Shown piece by piece: positions 46,400 to 56,464 of a DNA stretch of 64,000 bases. Both the position numbers and the translations under genes were made by a program. This stretch comes from Kappaphycus alvarezii. Its lineage: Eukaryota > Rhodophyta > Florideophyceae > Gigartinales > Solieriaceae. Each line of letters opens with the position of its first letter. The stretch's first letter is position 1. The stretch is taken from assembly GCA_002205965.3 (NCBI GenBank), contig NADL03000517.1, forward strand, positions 1,116,001 through 1,180,000. The letters are read 5' to 3'. The notes beneath the pieces are model-generated. The model had not been told where the DNA came from and made no database searches. It was given only the letters and a program-made list of their open reading frames with translations.

Positions 46400-46624
46400 A
46401 TGTCTTTAAATGTCTTTGCTTTATCTAAAAAGATGTGGGGAGACCCGACAACAAACAGGCCGTGTCAGAGGAGACGACAAGTGAGGCGTACCGTCAGAAG
46501 AATTGATTTCGTCCTCGAGAAATGCTCCATAGCTCTACTCTCCACAGCTCTTGCAACCCCCAGGACAACGGAAACAGCTTCTGGCTGTCATCCTCTCAAA
46601 GTGGAGATTGGAGGAGCAAAGTAA
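46400..46624 (+). CDS. Conserved dispersed coding fragment (copy 2)
   Basis: A 74-codon plus-strand frame with ETASGCHPLKVEIG and GDPTTNRP, related to the minus-strand frame at 23001-22666. Downstream sequence to about 47000 stays GC-rich with several competing frames, so the original gene was probably longer. Function unknown. Confidence 0.4.
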   Translation: MSLNVFALSKKMWGDPTTNRPCQRRRQVRRTVRRIDFVLEKCSIALLSTALATPRTTETASGCHPLKVEIGGAK

Positions 46625-47277
46625 AGCACGGCTCCGAAGTCGAGCAGGTCGTGCCCGTTCACCGACTTGTGACTGGCATGACTATCGCGCCATACGGGGC
46701 TACGAGCCGCACTGTGCTTCATTGTGCTCGTTTGCGGCGTCGAAACGCATCCACGCTAGCGTGGACGTCGAGATAGTTATGCGGGAGGCATGAGACTTTG
46801 CAACGGGAGTAGAAACCTGTTCCTCGGTGGGAGGCTTTTGCGCTGACAAAGTCTTTGGGAAGAACTCCGGTTTGGGGCTTACTGTGCGGACGGGGTTGGA
46901 TTCGGACAAAGACGTTGGACATTGGTTGTTGACGGTGATCAGTTTGCAGAATTAAAGGGGGAAGTTCTAGGTTATTATTATTGTAATGTATGGAAGATGT
47001 GGTCGGTTGTATCCTCCCCGCTAGTGCGTTGTGCGGGATAAGCCGTCACTGATGGCGACCGTCGCGGTTGCCCTCGAAAGTCAATCATTCCATGTCAAGT
47101 ACAGTACCTAGGTTTGGATTTGGAATTTGGTTCGGTTAGCATGCTCTAATGATCATAGAGTTGGAAGTGAGTGGCTCTCACTGTGTGAGTGTGTTACTGG
47201 AATGGTAACTTTGATCAATCTTCGCCTGTCTATTAGAGAAGCTATGAACAGCCTGAACTGGGCAGCAGTCTTTTTGA
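46625..47277. other. GC-richer stretch, no firm gene
   Basis: Overlapping frames on both strands, including a 14-bp perfect palindrome CCACGCTAGCGTGG at about 46751-46764. No family recognised. Confidence 0.3.
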
Positions 47278-47346
47278 TACAGTACAGTACTGTACAGTAC
47301 AATATACTGTACAGTAGTAGTACAGTACTGTACAGTACTGTACAGT
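47278..47346. repeat. GTACAGTACT palindromic array
   Basis: About 70 bases consist almost entirely of alternating ACAGTACTGT and its offsets. The sequence is self-complementary over long stretches and can form a hairpin. It lies 485 bases downstream of the stop codon of the 758-codon frame. A larger scattered array lies on the other side of that gene. Confidence 0.85.
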
Positions 47347-47830
47347 GCATGCCATCTGCGGTTTCGAGAGAAAAAAGTCCAGGTGCAAATCGATGTTCGC
47401 TCTAGGGCGACGCTCTCAGAGGAGCATCTCATTTTACCTCTGCTGCACAAGCAACCGCATTCTTTGATTTGTCAATAGCCCTCGTGAGAACCGTTTTCCA
47501 ACACAGCATAGTCTACGTCTCACTCCAGTGACATCCGCCGTGTCATTCTGTTAGCGTCGCTAGCCTCGTCGGCAAACACGAGATCCAAGTCACATTTCCT
47601 AGATGAACTACCGGTCACGATTAGATTATTCGCGTCATACTCCACTTCTCACTATCGATACTGTAATGTAATTCTTCTCAAAGCACGTCCCATGCCGCTG
47701 GTGTTTCCCGAACAGATGAGGCTTGGGACAACTTGCGAGAACAGAACTGGCAGCAGCAGTCAGCAACATGCTGTTCAATGGCTCACCAGAGGGGTTTCTC
47801 GTCCTTGGGTAATTGTTATGCACCTTGTCT

Positions 47831-50107
47831 TCACTTCCACATGATGGTGGCAACAGTACCAACCCCTCCTGAGTGCTCTTGACTTTCTTGACTCCTTCCC
47901 AGTACTGCCAGCTGTCCGTTCGTGATTACAACGTCCGCAATGCATACAAGTATGCCACAGGCTCGGACTAGTCTGAGCTCTGGGACTAGTCTGAGTTCAT
48001 TTTGCAGTAACGCAGTAAGAGATTTCTTCGTTAAAAAGTGACTGCGCCCGGCCAGGTAGGTGCGTTCATTACATTGGTCCCTTCCGGATATGAACGCACC
48101 AGGGTAGGTAGGTCCTCTAGAGTCACTCATAGACGACATTTCTTCTGCGATTGAGTTTTTTCGGAATAGCTTATCAAACACCACTGGAACCTGCACGTCG
48201 TTCGTAAAGACTGCAGTTTCGTCCACGACTGCTCCTCGTCTCGCCTCAATTGCGCAGTTAAAGCACCCCTCGAGGCAACCATATCCGTCGCAAACATAAA
48301 GCGCCATACATGTCGCCCACGCCTCTACGACGTTCTCTTCTTCGGCAGATGCAGAGTACAACGTCCCGCCCTCCTCGTCATATTCAGCATTAAGATATGT
48401 AATGTCCTTGCATAGGGACAGCACAACCTCAGATGTGCTGCCCATTCTTCGCAACACCGCCCGCTTCGGAACATTCCTGCCGTTCCTCTCCCTTTCGTCA
48501 CTTATGAGTAGGCTGAGGAACAAGCTTCGGTGCCTAATCTCAGTTTGTGGAGAGCTAACTCGGTAAGCTAATCCATCGTAGACCACCGCCAGTTCGTCTC
48601 CCTCCAAGATATGATTACAATGCGTACCGGTTGTACCGTGTTTTAGGAAATTCTTCAGGTACATAAAATATCCACGGGCCGCGGACAAAGTGTCCACCTT
48701 AACTGCGGTATTTCGTGCCTTATGTCCGAGGCAGTGGAAGACAAGTCTACAAACCTCATTTCCATCCGGTATCCCATAAGATTCAAGTCGCTCTTTGAGC
48801 TGAGTGAGGTCTGAAGGGCGCATGGCGTCGGCATTTGGCGGTGGGTGAATATATCCGAACCATTCTGGGGCCTCGTATTCCTCCCACACATTGACCGAAA
48901 CGGCGCAGCTGAGTCGGAAACGGTCCTTGCGACCCTTCCTTCTTACCATGTACAAGTCTTCGCCGATGATATCATTATCAGCTTTGACTGGCCTGTTGTG
49001 GGCGTCTGGAAGTACGTTAATCTTAGTCAGGGTCGACGTTTCGCCCTCGCGCACAGCCGTGAAAGTAGTACCCAATCTGTCCACGTGAACATACTTTTTG
49101 TAAAACCCTTGCTCATAGATGTCTGTTTTCATCATCATGCACAAAGTTCTTGTTGTGTAAAACTCGCAGCGTGAGACACGAAGACCTGGGATATCTAGAC
49201 CACCAGAATTAACGTCGTCAATACCGTCGGCGTCTTCCGGTCGCTTTGAGAACTTGACGCTTGAGAGGATAGCCTTCAAATCGTCGACATCCAAATCTTG
49301 TGAGTTTTCAAGGAACGCTTTCAATACAGTATCAATAGGGTAAACTTCTGTTGCTGTAACCTCGAATTGTGTTCCTTCATAAATGAGCGAAGCGACACCC
49401 TCCCTCTGCAATATAAACAAAACCCCGGCACCGTTGGAAATCAACGTTACTGTTGATATTGGTCCAAACATAGTAAGCCCCATCGCTTTGAGGCGCTCCG
49501 ATCTCAAATGGCACATCGTTGGCTCAGACGAGGAAACTATGCCAATAATTCCTTGGACATCTACAGCTGTTTGGAAGAGGCGCAATAGCGTGTGGTAGTC
49601 ACCCTCTGTAGTAGCCTGGAGCCGATCAGTCTCAGTAGGCGCAGTGCGAGCAGAAAGTTCACGAACCAAGGAAATTTGGGCGTCCACCGAACGAATTGAC
49701 GGGGGCTGGGAGTTGTTTGGGCTCACCGGACTTGCGGGGCTGCGAGGTTGTGGAGCAGGAAGCTGTGGTGGTAACGGAGAGGACACAGCGGACTCGGGGG
49801 CGGTAGGGGCTGCCGACGTTGTGCTGCGAGAATTTTTAGTGCTTGCCTTGGCTTCACGTTTGGTGAGGCGGACCCTTGTGGAGGAGTCAGATTGGGCCCC
49901 AGTGAGAAGTCGACGTACGGCACTCATTGCGGGGGAACAGTTTGAGTCTTGGCTGTTCAGGTCCGAAGGTGCGAAGGCGCGACGGCTGCGACGACGTATC
50001 GAAAGGTGCCCTTCAGTTCGCGAGCCGCTTCGAGTAGATGCTTTGGAGGGGGCTGAACCCATAGATAGCGCAAAGCGCAACCTAGATACCTTAGGTTTAA
50101 ACGACAC
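47831..50107 (-). CDS. Intact 758-residue protein of unknown family
   Basis: This is the longest uninterrupted frame of unknown function in the window. The first 150 residues are Ser/Arg/Pro/Ala-rich and look disordered (basic start, then APTAPESAVSSPLPPQLPAP). From about residue 150 the sequence is globular, with no transmembrane segment. Notable parts are an acidic block DLDVDDLKAIL, EWFGYIHPPP, a THCNHI motif and CDGYGCLEGCFNC at residues 606-618 (Cys at 606, 611, 615, 618), which may bind zinc. The repeat ELRLVPELRLV near residue 700 comes from an 18-bp tandem duplication. Other start codons exist at Met16 and about Met60; I kept the longest. GTACAGTACT arrays flank it, so it may be the cargo or transposase of an undescribed element, but no DDE, YR or RT motif is evident. 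Intactness among so many pseudogenes suggests recent function. Confidence 0.7.
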   Translation of the reverse strand: MSFKPKVSRLRFALSMGSAPSKASTRSGSRTEGHLSIRRRSRRAFAPSDLNSQDSNCSPAMSAVRRLLTGAQSDSSTRVRLTKREAKASTKNSRSTTSAAPTAPESAVSSPLPPQLPAPQPRSPASPVSPNNSQPPSIRSVDAQISLVRELSARTAPTETDRLQATTEGDYHTLLRLFQTAVDVQGIIGIVSSSEPTMCHLRSERLKAMGLTMFGPISTVTLISNGAGVLFILQREGVASLIYEGTQFEVTATEVYPIDTVLKAFLENSQDLDVDDLKAILSSVKFSKRPEDADGIDDVNSGGLDIPGLRVSRCEFYTTRTLCMMMKTDIYEQGFYKKYVHVDRLGTTFTAVREGETSTLTKINVLPDAHNRPVKADNDIIGEDLYMVRRKGRKDRFRLSCAVSVNVWEEYEAPEWFGYIHPPPNADAMRPSDLTQLKERLESYGIPDGNEVCRLVFHCLGHKARNTAVKVDTLSAARGYFMYLKNFLKHGTTGTHCNHILEGDELAVVYDGLAYRVSSPQTEIRHRSLFLSLLISDERERNGRNVPKRAVLRRMGSTSEVVLSLCKDITYLNAEYDEEGGTLYSASAEEENVVEAWATCMALYVCDGYGCLEGCFNCAIEARRGAVVDETAVFTNDVQVPVVFDKLFRKNSIAEEMSSMSDSRGPTYPGAFISGRDQCNERTYLAGRSHFLTKKSLTALLQNELRLVPELRLVRACGILVCIADVVITNGQLAVLGRSQESQEHSGGVGTVATIMWK

Positions 50108-50873
50108 GTTTACGGAATTGTGCGCAGAGCGCAGTAAAGCTGAGATTCTTCAATTTGTAACGTGGAAGGAAGAGGGCGGCGCGGGTCAGAGCGATGTATC
50201 AAAAATGGCTGCTTTTTGAAGGTGACAGGTTATTAGGGGCTATACCTGGCAGAACGAGAGGTTACACACACGACACATACGAATAAGGGAATGAGAATTT
50301 TGGATTTAGGTAAGGGGCTTTGGGGAAAGTGGGTACGGAAGGTGGTACAGTTTGACGATTGTGGAGGGGTAGGAGGTTGTAAGCAATCGTTGCAAGCGTT
50401 GGTCACTGGGACGGGCAGGAACGTTTGAGAAAGGGTAATGAACCTGGATGATGAGGTCAAAACCGATTCCGAATAATGTTGCCCAGTGTTAAACCCCGCA
50501 AGCACAGACATTGGCAGTAAACGTGTTATGTTTGAGAGACGCCAGATATCAATGGAACACAACCTTGATAGAGTGCTATCCAATAAGGGTATTCTGTTCT
50601 ATAACTTTTGTTCTAAACAATAGCTCATCTTTCGAAAGTCTTCTCGCGGAATAGCCAGAGGGGTACAGTTTTCTGTTTGAGAATAGATACCCAAACATTT
50701 GCGGGCTCATGCCACTTGAATAGGTGGACATGTCCACCTCGTGTTCTGAATTCCTATGCCGATCTCAAACATCACACCCAATTAAATGTGTCAGGAGGGC
50801 AAGGGTGCCCAATCTATGGTGCAGGAGGGTGCTGTTATACTCAGTGAGTGGTGCACAAGGAGATCTTTACGAA
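50108..50873. other. Upstream region of the 758-residue gene, no other gene seen
   Basis: Contains overlapping frames on both strands without a domain. The promoter of the minus-strand 758-codon gene should lie here, but I see no clear TATA box. Confidence 0.35.
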
Positions 50874-51250
50874 TTACAGTACAGTAACGTGCAGTAAGTC
50901 TGCTGTACGCATAAAGAGATGTACAGAGCAATACTGTACAATGGCACTGTTTGTCCTCTGCCGTGTAAAGCTCGGTATCCCCGATACTTCCGTACCATAC
51001 GCAGTACTGTACAGTACAGTACTGTATAGTGCGGTAAATGCAACAGAAAAGGATTCTGACTAAATTGTACAGTACATGCAGGACTGCACTGGAATGCACG
51101 GTACAGTACACGTACTGTACTGTACTCCATAACTCGGTTCTTGTTTTGTGAATAGCCGTCAAGGCAGGCTGTCCTACGGCTAAATAGCCCTATGGCAAAA
51201 ATGAGATGTCTCTTCTGTACTGTACTGTACAGCACCGTAAAGTACAGTAT
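50874..51250. repeat. Clustered GTACAGTACT-type palindromes
   Basis: At least five clusters of ACTGTACAGTAC and its permutations (near 50876, 50930, 51003-51030, 51065-51125, 51216-51246) lie within 380 bases. They belong to the same family as the array at 47278-47346 on the other side of the 758-codon gene. Confidence 0.75.
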
Positions 51251-52298
51251 AACTGATTGGTCGAACATTCTGTGCACAATGTATTACAATACTGAGCAGT
51301 ATCTCTGAAAATAACAACCCAACCTCTACCTCACTGTCAATTACACTGTAATGAATTAATCACACTACGTTTCAAACGCAGTTTTGCACACCTTTGCATG
51401 TACTAATATCTACGAGCTCAGCTCCTCCCAGGCCGGCGAAAAAAAAGAGGTGACCATCATCGAGAAGTTTTCGCTACATCTGATTCCGCAGAATCCGTAG
51501 CTCTGCCCACGCCACAGCGTCGGCCGACTCGCCTGGCAAAGTAAAATTTTATTCCTCTATCTTTCCTATCTTTGCCGTTGATACTAAGGCTGATTGTACA
51601 GTCTTACAACAGCAGCCAGTAGAAGTGGGAAAAAACGACACTCACCTCCCGTTCAGTACGCCTCACGCGCACCCAGTGGTAACTATAACCAAGCATTCAT
51701 CGCGAGTTCTGCAGAAGTAGGCTCCTCCCTGTGCCAATTTCCACCTTGAGAAGCTGGCAAACTGATGCTTAGTCGGTGATAACTGAGATCGAGAGGGGCG
51801 TAGCCGTGAGGGCTTTGGAAAGTTACGGAAAGGTGCGGGGCACATTCATGCAACGGCATGCTGTGGCTGCTGTCACGTCTAGCGCAGCTTGCCTGAGGGC
51901 TGGTATCGAGCCAGCCCTCTAAGTAATATTGTGTGTTCTGTGCCACCGCATATCCCGTCGGCAAATGCACCACTGCCTCATGTAGCACTGGAAACAGCTA
52001 ACCATGTCTTTCAAATAGAAAAAAGCCCAAAACATTTCCCTGAAAAGATTGGTGCTGTTACTAGGCCTTTTCAATTTCAATATGAAGCCTCCCGATCCTT
52101 ATATGTTCCATGTTTCGGTTAAAAGACTTCTGAGTTTTCACCCCTACATCACCAAAAATAAAGTATTGCACTTATCCGCTGTTCAAAAGCAGTGTGGAGT
52201 GGGCGTCAACGCAGACAGAATGCTACTGACATGCATATGGACTTAAGTAGCACGGCTATTTTAAATCAGTATACTGCATATAGAATATCAGAAAGCAC
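51251..52298. other. Stretch without a recognised gene
   Basis: Short frames on both strands. ACCATGTCTTTCAAAT near 52002 also occurs near 27949, a small dispersed repeat. An ATCAGTATACTG near 52264 lies just outside the left end of the transposon. Confidence 0.35.
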
Positions 52299-52302
52299 AT
52301 AT

Positions 52303-52339
52303 CCCTAATGCCATGATTTATTGATCTATATACTGATCA
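52303..52339. repeat. Left terminal inverted repeat
   Basis: Reads CCCTAATGC, CATGA, then TTTATTGATC and TATATACTGATCA. It pairs with the reverse complement of 56465-56497 with one 4-base length difference and a few mismatches. It includes a degenerate copy of the GATC...GATC palindrome (52323-52338). Confidence 0.85.
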
Positions 52340-52527
52340 GAGCATTCAGTAGTGCAGTAGTTCGCATCAAAGCAACGCTCGCTAGTATCGAGGACATGCG
52401 CGAATAGAAGGTGTTTTTCCACGTCTTCTCCCGAAGTTTCGCCTGAAATGATGCAGTAAAAACGACGCAGCAAGGTGCCGAAATTGAGTCGCCAGGCACC
52501 TTTCTGGAGGGGTGAAAAAGGCGTTTT

Positions 52528-52543
52528 GATCAGTATACTGATC
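52528..52543. promoter_or_regulatory. Left subterminal 16-bp palindrome
   Basis: GATCAGTATACTGATC is a perfect palindrome, identical to the site at 56412-56427 near the other end. Placement inside both ends suits a transposase binding site. It is listed as a site by inference; binding is not shown. Confidence 0.7.
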
Positions 52544-52620
52544 ACTGTATGTACGAGAAAGGGCGCTACAGGCATCCCAGGCGCTGTTGTGAAGCCACTC
52601 TACGGCACTCCGCTACATGT

Positions 52621-55600
52621 TTAATTTCGCCGCTGCCTCCGGCAAGGCCCTGTCGACGGGCTTTCAACACCGGAAGGTGGTGTTGACGCAAATTTTCTAT
52701 CCAGAAGACGCTTTGAAGCGGGTCTGGGAGTCGTAGAATTCTCCCGCTCAGCGGCGGGAGTACTCACCGGTGTCCTGTCTTCTTCATTTTGTCCCCCGGC
52801 TCCGTCATCCGCATCGGAGTCCGTCTGGCAAGCAGCGCTTCCCGTAAGGCGAGGCGTTTTTCGGAGCTTTAAGGCCTTTGTAGAATGCAACAGACTCCAG
52901 CAGCTTTTCCTTAGCCCTGGATACGTCCGGATGCACAGCTGAACGCTACAAACGGGACAAGAGTAGGTTGAGCGATGACCACGCCACTCACCTTTGTGTC
53001 GCCCGCATAAAACGCAGTGCAATACTGGACCTTGCTTTGGGGTGTGGCCGGGGACGACAAAACGGAGGTTAACGCCCTCTGCGCTGTTGAAGAACATGAT
53101 GCGCTTCCTACGTCGCGCTTTCGCTATCGCAATGAGCCTCTCTGCCTCCCTTCTCGGTATTCCTACTTGCTCTACAGCTTCGTTCTGTCCTTCTTGTATC
53201 GTTAAAGACTCAGCGTAGGAAAGAAGTTCCTTAGAGACATCATACATAAAATCTGCCGTTGCTTGAACCTTGCTCAATGCATTGCGGTAGTTGTCCAGGG
53301 ACTTGAACGTCTCTTTGGACTCCAAAAGGTCCTGCCTTTGAAACATCCGCCACGCGAAGAAGCCATTAATCGCGACCGTCTTGAGAACCTGTGAAACGAT
53401 CTTCTGTTCCCATTTAAAGTGGGATGTAGCACTGCGCAGTATAGCCCTTTGTTGTGTTGCACCGTCCACCCCTGCCTTTGTTTTAGAATAGAAGGATTGC
53501 GCAGCATGTTTAAAGAGCTTCAAGGGGAGGAAGGGTCTACTAGCTCTGACATGCCCGTTAATGATGCGCCAAAAGTTGAGACGTGATGTTACCGTAGCGT
53601 GCAGCGCTTTCGGTACAAAGGCAGGGATTGCACCATTTTCATCATGAGCCCACTCGATGAGTGGTGCAGCAAGGAACTTCACAGTCTCATAACAGAGCTG
53701 CTGCACGGAACCTGGACAGCGAATAACAACGATGTAGAGAATGCCGGTTTCGGCAGCGGCGACATAAACGGCATAGCTGAAACCCAACACCACGAGCTGA
53801 TGCATAATTTGAGCCGTGTGCTCTTTCGGGACGTATCTGCGAAACGTCGAGTCTCCTACTTCACATTCGATGGGTTCCGAAGTCGAAATTGCAATGCTTT
53901 GTCCGAGCGTTGACGCAGCAATACGCGTCTTAATCTCAACCGTAGCCAAGACAAGGGTATTATCAGACCCCGCGGTGTCTGCGTACGTAGCAGAGTTAAA
54001 GAGCGGCAGGGCAGCTTTCTTGAGGAGGGCTACGCCGTTCAGCGAGCAGGAGAGGTAAGGGGCCTCTCTGCGCCCCAAAAGCCCTGCCTCGAACACATCT
54101 TCCACGAAAGAAAGTCCACGCAAAGCAGACAATGCAGCGTATTCGTTGTCGGATCCGCGCATCATCGCCTCCGTAGACCGCTTGGAGGAAAACCATCCAT
54201 CAAATAAAGCCTTGAACCACTCTTCCATTGTCTTTTCTTGAGCAGGGCCGTCAATACCCAATGCAGACCGCGCCTCGTTGCTGCTTAGGAGCATCAAGCC
54301 AGCATTCGTGCCCGTAACTCTGAACTGGCGGAGGACGAACCAGTTCGCACATCTCTGGCCTATAGTCAGCGGTCTGCAGTTCGACGAAACTACATCTTCC
54401 AAAGTGTCCTTCAGTTCGACGACATGAGGCTCTTCGCTTGGTCTCCTCGTGTACAAAACCTTGTCGAAAGATACGTTCGCTTTGGGCACGGCTACCCATG
54501 TATTCAAGCTCTCCTGCACTGGGGTCGGCACAGTGTACATAAACCTGAGAACCTTCGCGAACTTCTCAGTCCCCTGCTCGCGAACCGCAACGGTGGTAGC
54601 TCTCTTCTGCCCGAGTATTGAGGCCGCAGATGACCCCACGGTTTTGGTCGCAAGAAACGCTTCCGGTGCAAGTTGCGGGGTGTCGTCAACAGGAAACCCT
54701 CGCGGCCGGTCCAACTGCAGCGTGGATACATGTACACCGTTCCCGACATCCCCTCCTTCCGCGCCATCTCCTGCCGTTTCCTTAGCGCCCAGCTCCTCCT
54801 CCTCATCAGCCCTGCTGGGGTTGAGGTAAGAAGACGCGACAAATGGATGCACACGCAGGAGGTGGTCGGGCATGATAAATACTGAGCTGAATCCAAACTC
54901 AGTGAGCAGCTCCATGAACGCCCTTTTGCCGTAACCCCTCTCCGCGGTGACTATGCAGGAGTTTGTTGCGCCCTCAGCACTACCCTCCGTAAGCACCTCA
55001 AATAAACGGCGAACAGACAGGAGCTGTGACTCTCCGCGGCGACGGAACCGGAGAGCCAGCACAATTCTGAAAAGAGCATCAGCTACGGCATCCGCAGAGT
55101 GGCCTTCCTTGTCTGCCTTTCTAGCGCTAAGCATCTTGACCTGATTGTCAGCGGCGCGCGTACCATAAAGATCGTCGTCCAACGTTGCGAGGAGGTGCAG
55201 AGGCACAAAGAACACCTTCTCGGTGTCCCTGAACGATAAATGCTCAAAGTCCCCCAACTGTTGCGTCTGGTCGCGTTGCGCATTCCACTCCATCTGGCCG
55301 TCTCGGCCACGCCCTGTGGTGGAGAAGGCCAAGATGTTGTCAGATATAAATCTGACCTTATCAACAGACGGCGGCGCACTCCCAGATTGGCGTAGAACAT
55401 CAACAGCTTTTCCAAAGCTGAAGCCGGTTGTGTGCGATAGAAGCAGAACCGCAACATAGCGATACATCTCAGACAGCCTAATGACTCCAATCTCATGTTA
55501 CCGTAGTCTGATAAGCTCGTTGAGCCACTCCGTAAGCTGAATGAGAACCCTGTTCATCAATAAAACGACAAACCCACTTCTGTTTGGTGCAACGTCCGGT

Positions 55601-56130
55601 ACCGCGCACTCGAGCTTCATCTTTTCGACCGCAGTATTGACAAGCAGCCGAGCGCGGTCATGTAAGACTTTGTCAGCAAAGACTTGTTCGAGCTTCACCG
55701 ACAGGCATTTCGAAGAGCTGAGATGCCATCCCTCACTAGGATCTCCCCTGGTACGATAAGCACGAGCAGAATCAGCCCCACGACCCCTACCACGACCTCT
55801 GCCACGCCCTCAACCTCTTGTAGATGCACCCCTTCCCCTCCCGCGTCCCCTTCTCACTTCGCGTCCGGGATCTGCTGTCGCTGTCCCCGTAGGCGTACCG
55901 TCGGCGGCCATGTCGATTCGCGCGCCACCGACAGAAGCGCTGCTGCCAGTGGGACCTTCTGATGGCCCAGCACGCCCGCGTCTTAGACCCGTGACTGGGT
56001 TCGGACCAGCTGCAGCCAGATTAGATGGCGCAGGAACCCGAGAGGGAACAGGAGCAACACCGAGATTGTCGTCCACAGTTGACGAGTCTCCAGCGGCGAA
56101 GGGCGCAGGAGCGTCAGTCACCGTCGCCAT
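52621..56130 (-). pseudogene. piggyBac-like DDE transposase with internal YqaJ-type nuclease domain
   Basis: From the ATG at 56130 one frame runs 1,170 codons to the TAA at 52621-52623. It is interrupted only by a TGA near 55808 (inside an Arg-Gly repeat) and a TAA at 55498-55500. The downstream 948 codons (55467-52621) are open; residue numbers refer to them. LDDDLYGTR (96-104) and TAERGYGK (174-181; an Asp expected at Glu176) resemble the first two acidic blocks of an RNase H-fold transposase. Residues 368-590 form a YqaJ/lambda-exonuclease-like PD-(D/E)XK nuclease: GQRCANWFVLRQFRVTGT, MMRGSDNE (Glu442), CSLNG (Asn477 where Asp is usual), VEIKT (Glu511, Lys513) and QIMHQ (Gln553, Gln557). 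The C-terminus has a piggyBac-type cysteine-rich domain: Cys818, 821, 837, 840, 845, 856 and His861. The N-terminal extension is Pro/Ala/Gly-rich with RG repeats. Confidence 0.75.
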
Positions 56131-56411
56131 GCTCGGGCGTTTGGGTATGGCGGAGGACGAGCGGAGGGTAAGGGGACGAACACGGACGCGGAGAAGCGCT
56201 CAACGGCGATCTGCGAAGGTGGGGCAAAGGGCGGAGGAGGCAGTGCGGACAAGCCGCCGTATCTTGGGAAGCAGTTGACGGATTTCAGTTCTTGAACATG
56301 CGGCGGGCAGCTGAGAGCGAGGCGATTCTTGTGGAGATTGCACCAATTAGATTAAAGCAATTTTTAAAGGCAAGAATTGTGGTCAAAGCACCTTTATTCT
56401 AAGCCTTTACT

Positions 56412-56427
56412 GATCAGTATACTGATC
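56412..56427. promoter_or_regulatory. Right subterminal 16-bp palindrome
   Basis: Identical to 52528-52543 (GATCAGTATACTGATC). It lies 38 bases inside the right terminal repeat, upstream of the transposase start, so it could also bear on its promoter. Confidence 0.7.
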
Positions 56428-56464
56428 CCTGGACGTGTAACAGCAAAAATCCAAAAATAGGTTA

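Noticed and set aside
48845..50219. Plus-strand frames of 109 and 191 codons across the 758-codon gene
   Set aside because: They lie antisense to a much longer intact frame and show no domain.
52264..52275. TTAA at 52261 and TTAA at 56507 as the true piggyBac target duplication
   Set aside because: Their distances to the CCCTAATGC ends differ greatly (about 40 and 10 bases), whereas ATAT abuts both ends exactly.
55477..55500. A 24-base GT...AG intron removing the TAA at 55498
   Set aside because: Sequence GTAACATGAG...CATTAG fits the dinucleotides, but 24 bases is far below normal spliceosomal intron length and a C to T nonsense change explains the stop.
55498..55810. Stop codon reassignment to explain single in-frame stops in several otherwise open frames
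   Set aside because: TAA, TAG and TGA all occur, always in genes that also show frameshifts or active-site losses elsewhere, and the intact 758-codon gene has none. Ordinary decay is simpler.
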